A DNA stretch of 64,000 nucleotides. Origin: Anniella stebbinsi. Its lineage: Eukaryota > Chordata > Lepidosauria > Squamata > Anniellidae. Numbering within the stretch: the first letter of the stretch is position 1; each line of letters starts with the position of its first letter. The notes beneath the pieces were generated by a model. It was not told the origin of the DNA. It saw only the letters and a program-made list of their open reading frames with translations, and made no database searches. This document shows positions 55,400 through 64,000 of this stretch, piece by piece. The position numbers were made by a program, and so were the translations under genes. Where the stretch lies: contig JARDYH010000003.1 in assembly GCA_029215795.1 (NCBI GenBank), forward strand, positions 259,629,562-259,693,561, written 5' to 3'.

Positions 55400-57915
55400 A
55401 AGTAAAGGTGTATAGTACGCAAGGTCAACCATGTTATTTATCACCTGAGCCTGAAAATCTCACAAACACCTCTTCTTTTGAAAAGCAAATTGCCAATGTT
55501 TCAAGGAACTCCGATGTAGTAGTAATGGGGGACTTCAATTACCCCAATATCTGTTGGGAGACAAATTCTGTCAAAAGTGGCCCCTCCAAGAAATTCCTGA
55601 CATGTGTGGCTGATAACTTTCTCCTACAGAAAGTAGAGGAAGGAACTAGAGGAACGGCTATCCTTGACTTATACTGACCAATAGGGAGGACTTAGTGGAT
55701 AAAGTGGCAGTTAGGGGAACTCTGGGGGAAAGTGACCATGTCACACTTGAGTTCTTGATTTTAAGGGAAGCAAAAGCTGAGTGTAGCCATACAAGTACTC
55801 TGGATTTCAGGAAAGCCAATTTTAATAAACTCAGAACTATGATTCTGACTCTGATGAGAAAAGGAGACCAAGATGGGTGGGAGTTTTTAAAAAAGGAAAT
55901 CTTAAAGGCCCAATTACAAACAATTCCAACCAGGAAAAAAGATAGAAGACAACAGAAGAAACCAATGTGGCTCCACAAAAAGCTTAGAGATGACATGAAT
56001 TTTTTTAAAAAAAGATACATATAGGAAGAGGAGGGAAGGCCAGGCTACAAAAGAAGAGTACAAACAAGTAGCACAGAAGTGCCAGAATGGTATCAGGAAG
56101 GCTAAAGTTGAGAAGGAGCTGAAGCTAGCGAGGGATGCTAAAAGCAATAAAAAGGCTTTCTTCAGAGATGTGAATAGTAAAAGACAGAGGAAAGAAATAG
56201 TGGTTCAACTTCTTCATGAGGATGGCAAATTGGTAACAGATGACAAAGAAAACGCCTAAGTGCTCAATTCCTACTTTGGCTCAGTCTTCTCTCAAAAGCA
56301 GGTCTTTGACCCCCTGGAAAAAGTGAAGTACAAGCTGTCGGGGCAGGATTGCAGTTTGAGACTGATAAACAAATGGTCAAGGAACACCTACTTTCTTTGA
56401 ATGAGTTCAAATCTCCAGGGCCCGACGAACTGTACCCTAGAGTAATAAAGGAGCTGGCAGAAGAACTCTCAGAACCACTGTCTATTATCCTTGTGAAACC
56501 ATGGAAGGTGGGTGAAGCGCCAGACGATTGGAGGAAGGCTAATGTTGTCCCTATCTTCAAAAAGGGCAAAAAAGAGGAACCTGGGAACTACAGACCAGTC
56601 AGACTGACATCCATCCCTGGGAATTCTTGGAACAGATTATAAAGAAGTCAATCTGTAAACACCTTGAAAACTATGCAGTGATTACTAGAAGCCAGCATGG
56701 ATTTGTCAAGAACAAATCCTGTCAGATTAATCTGATCTCATTTTTTGATTGGGTAACCTCCCTTGTGGACTGTGGGAACGCTGTGGATATAGTATATCTT
56801 GACTTCAGCAAAGCTTTTGACAAAGTGCCCCATGACACTCTGATTAACAAACTAGTGAAAAGTGGGCTAGATGGAACAACTATTAGGTGGATCCACAGTT
56901 GGCTACAGAATAGGACTCTCAGAGTGCTTATCAATGGTACCTTTTCACACTGGGGGGAGGTAATGAGCGGGGTACCGCAGGGCTCAGTCCTGGGCCCAGT
57001 GCTCTTCAACATTTTTATTAATGATTTGGATGAGGAGGTGCAGGGAATGCTTATCAAATTTGCAGACGACACAAAATTGGGTGGGATCGCTAATACCCTG
57101 TAAGACAGAAACAAACTTCAAAGCGATCTTGATAGACTGGAGTGCTGGGCTGAAAACAACAGAATGAAATTTAATAAGGATAAATGCCAAGTTCTACACC
57201 TAGGAAAAAGAAATCAAATGCACAGTTACAAGATGGGGGATATTTGGCTAATCAATACAACAAACGAGAAGGATCTTGGAATTACTGTAGATCACAAGCT
57301 GAATATGAGCCAACAGTGTAATGTGGCTGCAAAAAAAAGCAAATGCTATTTTGGGCTGCATTAATAGAAGTATAGCTTCCAAATCATGCGAGGTACTGGT
57401 TCCCCTCTATTCGGCACTGGTTAGGCCCCATCTTGAGTGTTGTGTCCAGTTCTGGGCACAACACTTCAAGAAGGATGCAGACAAGCTGGAGCATATTCAG
57501 AGGAGGGCAACGAGGATGATTAGGGGTCTGGAAACAAAGCCCTATGAGGAGAGATTGAAAGAACTAGGCATGTTTAGCCTGGAGAAGAGAAGATTGAGGG
57601 GAGACATGATAGCACTCTTCAAATACTCTTCTTGATCAACCCAGAATGCAGGACATGGAATACCGGGCTCACATTACAGGAAGCCAGATTCCGTATGGAC
57701 ATCAGGAAAAACTTCCTGATTGTTAGAGCAGTACAACAATGGAACCAATTACCTTGGGAGGTGGTGGGCTCTCCTACATTAGAGGCATTCATGAGCCAGC
57801 TGGACAACCATCTGTCAGGGATGCTTTAAGGTAGATTCCTGCATTGAGCAGGGGGTTGGACTCGATGGCCTTATAGGCCCCTTCCAACTCTACTATTCTA
57901 TGATTCTAGGATTCT
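55400..57915 (+). mobile_element. CR1 LINE, degenerate ORF2 with intact 3' end
   Basis: Endonuclease end: [15 protein letters not shown] (about 55,520) and LGESDHVTLEF (55,725). Reverse transcriptase: [75 protein letters not shown] and the catalytic FADDTKLGG (57,060-57,086). C-terminal region follows to about 57,830 with several frameshifts and stops. The 3' UTR ends in imperfect ATTCTATG/ATTCTAGG octamers (57,890-57,915), the CR1 signature. 5'-truncated in the endonuclease; the stretch 56,030-56,340 is heavily broken. Confidence 0.92.
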
Positions 57916-58260
57916 AGGGTGGTCCAGTGTCATCTTTTATAGGGGTGCCAGAGGACCATCCTCTGTTTGAAGGCATCCTCTATTTAAAACACTGTCCTAT
58001 CTGATTTTCAAGATAGTGGACCACAAGAACTGTTGCTCATCAACAGTTAGCACCTGGACAGAAAACTGAACAGGCAAGCACACAGGTTATCTGGTCACAG
58101 TATAGTAAGATGTACCGTATTTCTGTTTTAAATTATAATAATTATTTCTAAATGTGCATCTATACAAATGAATTAGTATATGCAAATGTTATACAAATGA
58201 CTTTTTGCTCTTGTTCTCTTTTTTGGTAAATTATTTCCTCTCTTTTTTGTGGCCACCCTA
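57915..58260. mobile_element. Possible hAT-like element at CR1 3' end
   Basis: TAGGGTGGTCCAG at the left and GTGGCCACCCTA at the right are inverted, 346 bp apart. Flanks show no duplication, so this is tentative. Confidence 0.4.
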
Positions 58261-58659
58261 ATTTCTTCCTTTTCCTTGGCATTAAAATTCAACAATACTA
58301 TATTAAATAACAATTTGTTGCCCTTTCATGACACCCAAGATCAGCTGTCTGTGGTGGCTGCTTCACTCTGTATACTGACGGGGCCAGCCCTGTAGTAGCT
58401 TTGTGCAGGGAAATCCTTTCTATCGTGTGCTTGCCCTTTTCCTGGAGAAAATCTTCATATTCTTCTATGAGACCTTCTGTTCTAGCTAGTGCAAAATCTG
58501 CCCTCCCCTAGAAAGCTGAGTTGGCTTCCAAAATGGACCATGCAGAGACACCATTTGGTGCCCAGACATTAAGGTAATGTGTGGGCCTAGCTCAGACAGA
58601 ACCATGGGAGAAGAGAAACATCCTAAGGGGTCCATGGTTATATGTCAGCCACCACATTG

Positions 58660-58891
58660 AGCCTATCTACACATGCAGGATAAAACACTTTAAAAATGTT
58701 TTGAAAACTGTATATGGAGTGTGTCCCAGGCCCCAACAGTTCTCAAAAATATTATAAACCGTTTTAAACCGTTTTAAAGCGGTAGTGTAGATAGACTGAC
58801 AGTTTTGAGAAATGTTGGGGCCCAGGACACACTCCATATACAGTTTTCAAAACGTTTTCAAAGTGTTTTATCCTGTGTGTGTAGATAGGCT
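58660..58891. mobile_element. Palindromic MITE, family C, best copy
   Basis: 232 bp, ends AGCCTATCTACACATGCAGG and CCTGTGTGTGTAGATAGGCT, nearly all of it paired around 'gtttaaaccgttttaaagcg'. Exact 5-bp direct repeats CATTG at 58655-58659 and 58892-58896. Confidence 0.8.
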
Positions 58892-59476
58892 CATTGTCAT
58901 CATTAGCATTAAACAATTGCTTGGATGAAATGTACCAGCCCTGTTCACCATCTTACCTGTAGCCTGCTAAATCAGGAAGATCATTTTGCCAATAAGATGG
59001 AGGTCCGGATGATATGAACAGGAGTAAAATATTTGCCCCACTGACTGACAGAGCAGTCACACACCCAGCCGTAGCTGGAAACTCTTTTTTTTTTCTTGAA
59101 TGCTTCTTACACAGAAAATGTGGGCATGAAACATTGCTTCCTATTCCTGCCCTTGCCCTGCTTTGGCTATGTAGCATTAACAAGCCAAATCAGAGTGAGG
59201 GCAGCAGCAGGAAATAACACTTCCTGTTCACAGAGGACACTCCTGTATTTGAACTGCTGGCAGAGAGATGTCCTCATTTTTGAAGGTGGCCTCTGTGTGA
59301 AAAATCTGGCACCAAGAACCATCAGAAGGAAGAGCTGGGCCTTGAAGTTGCCAATCCACAGCACGTGGGCAGCAGACTGAGGTAGGTACACAGGTCACCT
59401 GGTCACTGCCCTACACACTACGGTGAGATACACTATTTTAATTATAATTATTATTTCTCTCTCCTTTTCTCTAGAC
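58892..59476. other. No gene confirmed; possible donor site on minus strand
   Basis: On the minus strand an open frame (58,953-59,183) ends SSGPPSYWQNDLPDLAGYR across a consensus donor (ACAG/GTAAGA) at about 58,959. Acceptor side is ambiguous. Reported as an exon-like fragment only. Confidence 0.2.
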
Positions 59477-59514
<38 letters not shown>

Positions 59515-59558
59515 GATAGATAGATAGATAGATAGAGATAGATAGATAGAGATAGATA
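59477..59558. repeat. (GATA)n microsatellite
   Basis: About twenty GATA units broken by three GAGATA interruptions, in an array of about 82 bases. Confidence 0.95.
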
Positions 59559-60560
59559 CATTAGCATATGCAGAATTTATTCAAATTTGTATTGTCTTAT
59601 GTCCTCCTTTTTGGATGATGCATGTCCTCTTCTTTGGCAATTCACAAGCGGCTTACCTGTTGTCCTCTGGGTAGGCCACATTTGAAATAAAATGGCACCA
59701 AACAATAGCCAGAATTACTGGCTTCAGGAACAGATTTTGGAAGGCCCTTGGGCGAGACAACCTCAATGCCCCCCTCTTAGTGATCCTATCTCTCCACCTT
59801 GAGTCTTACCAGCTCTTTCTCGTCATTGCTTCCGCTTGCTTGCTTGACAAGCAGAGATCCAGGGATCAAGTAGGCAGTGGCCTTTACTGCTCCTGGTTCA
59901 GGCCAGAGTGAGAGGAGGGCGAACAAGCAGGTTGCAATGCTGAAGAGGAGGAACAGGTGCAGGGGAGGTCCTGCCAGTTGGCCCCTTGTTGGGATGAGGC
60001 CCTCGGCAGGTGGCTAACTATGTCAACCATTAATGCAGGTCCTGCCACAACTGGAAGATATGCAGGATTGTTATAGTTCCTGACAAATAACTGAAAATGT
60101 GAAACAGAACCAAGTTATAGAGGGAAGGACCAGACTTGGACTGGGTAAGAGGATTAAGAATTGAAACTGGGAGGATTGTTTCACATTTTCTTGAAGGAAA
60201 ATGTCATTCAGTTTAGGAAGAGGCAAGGTGGGAGATAGATCATGGCATCACGAAATTCCATTTCAAATATCTTGACCTTGATCCAGAGACACAGCACCTG
60301 GATGGCAGCTGTATTCTTCCCTTGTACCCCTCCCCCACTGCTGCATAGGTACCTTCGATCCTAGGAGGGGAGCTCAGGTTCAGAAGAAGAACGTTTGAAG
60401 CGCCACTGAAAATTAGGCCTTGTGAGACTGGAGCCTGCCCACTGAATGTTATGAATATTGCATGGGTCTGTTCGTGCTCACAGATGAGACGGGTCAATTC
60501 ATGTGGAATTGGAAACTCCGTCATGTTCAGGAGTCAATGAGAACAGTCTAGGTTTCCTTG
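59559..60560. other. No gene recognised
   Basis: A 94-codon minus-strand frame at 60,240-60,524 starts with ATG but has no motif or splice border that I recognise. Confidence 0.35.
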
Positions 60561-60582
60561 AAGAATTTATTAAAGGATCACA

Positions 60583-60801
60583 GTGAAACAGATTCATCTT
60601 CGAGAGAGCAAATCCTGCTGCTCTGATCGTAAGTTCTCAAGAGAAACTGTCATCCAAAGGCCAAGGGCTGAGTCAATCTCTGGTGAGTTACCAGAAGGAC
60701 ATTTGGAAGACTTCAGGAGCAAAAGGGGAAAAAAAGAAAATGAAGTTGCCACTAAAGTTTCCAAAAACAAAGCTCAAGGTGAATTTCGAATTTCTACTCA
60801 G
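60583..60801 (+). CDS. Candidate internal coding exon (weak)
   Basis: An open frame of about 73 codons begins after 'aaggatcacag' (acceptor-like, but with a poor pyrimidine tract) and ends at CAG/GTAAAA, a good donor. It reads VKQIHLRESKS.., then RPRAESISGELPEGHLEDF and a Lys/Glu-rich end. The composition looks like a disordered linker of a real protein rather than repeat noise, and no repeat overlaps. I cannot name the gene, and the other candidate exon at 54.3 kb is on the opposite strand. Confidence 0.25.
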
Positions 60802-61126
60802 GTAAAACTAGTGATGAGCTGAGATATTTTTGCCCATTTGTGGGGTGGAGGGTGGTGGTGGTGGTGGAGAAGGAGATGTTGCTCCTGAAAGCTGTGGAGA
60901 GGCAGAACAATATTGATGAAGGGAGCGGGGCAGCTGGAGGGGATTGACACTTGATGCTTACCTTAATAAAAGTGATTCCCATCCCAAGTTTAGGTTCCCA
61001 TATGTTGTAGGATTGCAGGTTGCATCGTCATCCCCTGCCAGTATGACCAGTGGGAATTGTAGTCCAGCAACATCTGGGGACCCCAGGTTGGGAACCACTG
61101 GTTTAATAATTAACATCATGGCAGTG

Positions 61127-61330
61127 GAGGTTGGGGGCTCCAATTTCAGTGAGCCTGGGAATCTATCCTGGGTTTCAGTCAGAACCATCCAGAATTCTCA
61201 GCTACCTATCCAGTGTGCTGTTCCCTATCCAACCCCAAATATGTTCAGCACCTTGGATACCTCCTGGATGGTGCTGACTGAAACTCGGAATGGATTCTCA
61301 GCCCCACTAAAATTGGAGCAACCAGCCTCT
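61127..61330. mobile_element. Foldback MITE remnant
   Basis: 'gggctccaatttcag..' with 'tgggtttcagtcagaaccat' pairs with the right half 'atggtgctgactgaaactcg..aaaattggagca'. A 'gggaattgtagtccagcaac' piece of a different MITE lies just upstream (61,040-61,100). Confidence 0.55.
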
Positions 61331-62169
61331 ACGGCATCATCAGGTGGACATTCTTCCTTTTAACATGTATTATCTTGTGCCAGTCTTCCATTTCTCTACA
61401 ACCTCGCTGGCCAGAGCACTTCCTAGAATGCCCCTGAGAGGACATTAGGTAATGATGTCCTCTCCTAAACTGCAGTTATGGGAGGAAGAGCGGGATATAA
61501 GCAAATAATGTTCTGAACTGCTGTATCTTTTTTTTTCTTTTTTTTTCTTTTGGTAATGTACTGGGAAACGGGAAGTGTCTTTGATAAGGAAGGTGATTTT
61601 ATGCTTGTTATACTAAAAATACACTTTCTTTATCTGCCCACCCCCCCTTGGCGAGTGTGTCTTAGGTACTGAACAGAACTGTATAGTAACAACACATTAA
61701 AAACACATTAACGTGTCTCTTCTCACCGTGATGTGTTAATAGTACTGGAAGCTATTATGGACGGGCTGTCAAGCATGCACAGCAAATGAATTGCTGGGTC
61801 AGCAGGAGCATATGCTCCACCATAATTCATAAGAGAGTCCTGTTAATCTACTGAGATACAAAACAAGTCAAGGAGATCAACATGTTCCCTATAATTACTG
61901 GCTTGTTTGCCCATTCGCGCTACTCAACTTTGTTGTCTTTTGAAACGAAAAGTTTGGAAACAACGCCAAGTGCAGGCATGCCAGACGTTGGACGTTTCTC
62001 CTGCGTATGGTGCAGTTCAGTTGTCTCACTGCATTAGGTCAGGGCAAATGCCAAAGGTGATCACTAGAGAGGCCGTAGTTGACCCCTGTGGTGGAGCAGA
62101 TGCTTGACATGCATGCTCAGAAGTCCTAAAGTTGAGTCATGTACATGTGTCTTTCAAAGGAAGCTGACA
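61331..62169. other. Single-copy-looking region
   Basis: 61,660-61,900 holds 'gtgatgtgttaatagtactg' and 'ccaccataattcataagaga', compatible with conserved non-coding DNA; no gene. Confidence 0.3.
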
Positions 62170-62821
62170 GCCCAGCCAGGTGAGGATCGCGGGGGGGGGG
62201 GCTTACTTGGCGGGACGTCCTCCTCCTTCCATTGCCGGCTGTAAACTACTGCAAACTAGGCCTCGCAGCCTAGTTTACAGGAGAGCGCCAGGTGATGGTG
62301 TCATCACCTGGCGCTCGCCTGTAAACTAAGCCGCAAGGCCTAGTTCGCAGTAGTTTATGGCCGGTAACGAATGGAGGAGGATGCCTCGCCAAGCAAGGAG
62401 CGGGGGGCTTACCTGGAGGGGCTTACCTGGCGGGACTGTCCGTTTCCATCGGCGGGTGCCAGTGGGTACCCACCGATGGAAGTGGACAACGGGGGTGCTT
62501 ACCTGCCAGGGCCGTCTGCAAAGGACGGCCCTGCCAGGTAAGACACGTGAGGGGGGAGGGGGGAGTTAGGCCCCCACTCACCCACCCACCGCCATGTTTT
62601 CCCCATAGACTTGCATTGGGGGAAGCTTTCTTCCCACAATGCAAGTCTATGGGAAAACAAAAATGGCGGCCGATCCGAAAATCGGACATCTGATTTTCAG
62701 ATTGGGATTGGGCCCAATCCAGTCCAGGGGGCCTCCGATTTTGTCTGATCCGATCCAGGACAAAATTGGAGCTCCCGATCCGGGTCCCGATCTGATACGG
62801 GGGGGTCCCTGCACATCCCTA
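62170..62821. mobile_element. GC-rich foldback element, left terminus lost
   Basis: The right end GTCCCTGCACATCCCTA matches the 1.8-kb element at 19,447, as do the adjacent 'ggtcccgatc' and 'cctccgattttgtc' words. One long hairpin lies at about 62,205-62,395, centred on AGGTGATGGTGTCATCACCT, followed by three shorter hairpins in the same order as in the 19,447 element. It directly precedes an L2 tail. Confidence 0.75.
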
Positions 62822-62940
62822 ATTTTTATGTTGTGTTTTATACTGTTGTTTGTTTTATACTTTGATTGGTGTCTGATGATTTTAACTTTTGTGAATTGTC
62901 CAGAGATCTTTGGCTATTGGGTGGTATAGAAATACCATAA

Positions 62941-62971
<31 letters not shown>

Positions 62972-62972
62972 A
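62822..62972 (+). mobile_element. L2 3' tail
   Basis: 'ttgtccagagatctttggct', 'gggtggtatagaaata' and about eight AAAT units. Confidence 0.7.
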
Positions 62973-63164
62973 TGATTATTCAAAAACTCCAACAACTCTG
63001 GTGGTCCCCCCCCCCCCCCCCGGCTGGCATATCTCAGCCTCCTGACCCTTTCTTTCTGGTCTGGGAGTGAACCAGGGATTCTAAAAGTAGCAAGATATAT
63101 AAATCCACATTTGTCTGGCTTCATATAGTACATAGAGTGAAGAGATTGGTGCTCCTCCCACCAT

Positions 63165-63370
63165 TAATCACATCACAGTTAAAGCTGCAGGAGCTATACT
63201 AGACTGACCAGATACAAAAGAGGGCAGGGCTCCTGCAGTTTTAACTGTTGTGATGAAGAGGGAATTTTCCCAGGTGCTGCATGCATACAAATGACACCAG
63301 CTGATATTCCCTTTTCTAGACAACTGTTAAAGCTACAGGAGCCCCGTCCTCCTTTCCATATGGTCACCCT
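63165..63370. mobile_element. Short family-A MITE with part of a dimer's left arm
   Basis: The unit AGACTGACCAGATAC (about 63,201) to ATATGGTCACCCT is preceded by ~35 bases of the inverted arm ('cacagttaaagctgcaggag'). It is therefore a truncated dimer of the second subfamily, the one with 'gtgctgcatgcatacaaatg'. Confidence 0.7.
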
Positions 63371-64000
63371 TTGCTGTGCATGGTGTGTGTGCCTGCTCCC
63401 CCCACACACTTTCTTTCTTTTGATCTTTGTATTTTATTTTCCTTGTAATTCTCATAAAGTTTGTACATTTTGATTTGATAATGAAGGGCCATATATACAT
63501 AGTTCAAATAAATATAATTAAAGCAAAATGTATTCAATATATGTTTGAATGATGACAACTGAAAGTCACATCTCAGTGTCTTCTCCTTCTAAACTATCTT
63601 AATTTGGCCACAATGTCTATCAAGTTCCTGTCTGTTTCCTACTCCCACTCTGAAAATATCAAATGCACATTTCTCTCAGATCTTCTGCAACATGATTTGT
63701 GTATGTGTGTGTTACAAATGCCTGAAAACCTTTTCAAAATTGTGTAAGTCTTCCCTGTTTGGGTTAGCTTTTTTTGTAACACCTTATTCATCAAAACCTT
63801 TGGTGTTGTGTGGTCACACGCACACACACCTGGGACGGAATAATTCTTCACACACACATAGATGCAAATTTGTGAGTGACATAGAACCCCAAGGGATCAA
63901 ATGGTGTGTGTTGACATTCATTTTTGCCAACGATGCGACATTCAGATGAGAAAATCCCTGCCCTCAAAGGGAAAAATGACACATTTGATTTCAGCAAGCA
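63371..64000. other. No gene recognised
   Basis: AT-rich, with a TG/CA-rich stretch near 63,690-63,860. No coding frame or repeat family recognised. Confidence 0.4.

Noticed and set aside
60240..60524. 94-codon minus-strand frame starting with ATG
   Set aside because: No motif and no promoter or splice signals; length is within chance for this composition.

Overview
This 64 kb window looks like non-coding nuclear DNA from a squamate reptile, most likely a lizard. The organism call rests on the repeats. They are CR1 and L2-clade LINE fragments, MIR/CORE-type SINEs, a decayed tRNA-headed SINE of the kind seen in lizards, many hAT-like non-autonomous elements with 8-bp target duplications, and long microsatellites including GATA. 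No complete host gene is visible. A few short open stretches have splice-like borders (41.4, 54.3, 58.97 and 60.6 kb) and are reported only as weak exon candidates.

Layout. 0-10 kb: a 320-bp palindromic hAT-like MITE (two copies), an L2 tail, a hAT-like element interrupted by a SINE, a degenerate tandem array, a 97%-type inverted duplication with arms of about 384 bp, an L2 3' end and MITE/SINE nests. 10-19 kb: foldback remnants, SINEs, L2 tails and AT-rich sequence that may hold conserved non-coding DNA. 19.4-21.2 kb: a 1,794-bp GC-rich foldback element with a perfect 8-bp target duplication, carrying five tandem copies of a ~190-bp palindrome. 22-26 kb: further MITEs and an L2 inserted into a MITE. 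26.6-29.5 kb: the longest LINE, an L2-clade copy with endonuclease and reverse transcriptase, broken by stops and frameshifts. 30.0-30.9 kb: a Ty3/gypsy-type reverse transcriptase/RNase H relic. 31-42 kb: foldbacks, a 75-bp near-perfect palindrome, CR1 and L2 tails. 42.8-44.3 kb: an L2 split by a second GC-rich foldback with a perfect 8-bp duplication. 45-54 kb: CR1/L2 3' ends and two full 320-bp MITEs. 55.4-57.9 kb: a degenerate CR1. 58-64 kb: palindromic MITEs, a GATA array and a third, 5'-lost copy of the GC-rich foldback.

Taken together, the window is a layered graveyard of mobile DNA whose order of insertion can be read from the nesting. The most unusual content is a set of non-autonomous elements built from palindromes. 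One GC-rich hairpin core, centred on TGATGTCATCA or TGATGACGTCATCA, occurs with at least two different terminal sequences. The 320-bp MITE appears to be an inverted dimer of a 171-bp MITE that also occurs alone. Another group, with TCTACAC termini, appears to make 5-bp rather than 8-bp target duplications. All family names are from recognition of motifs by eye; no database was searched.
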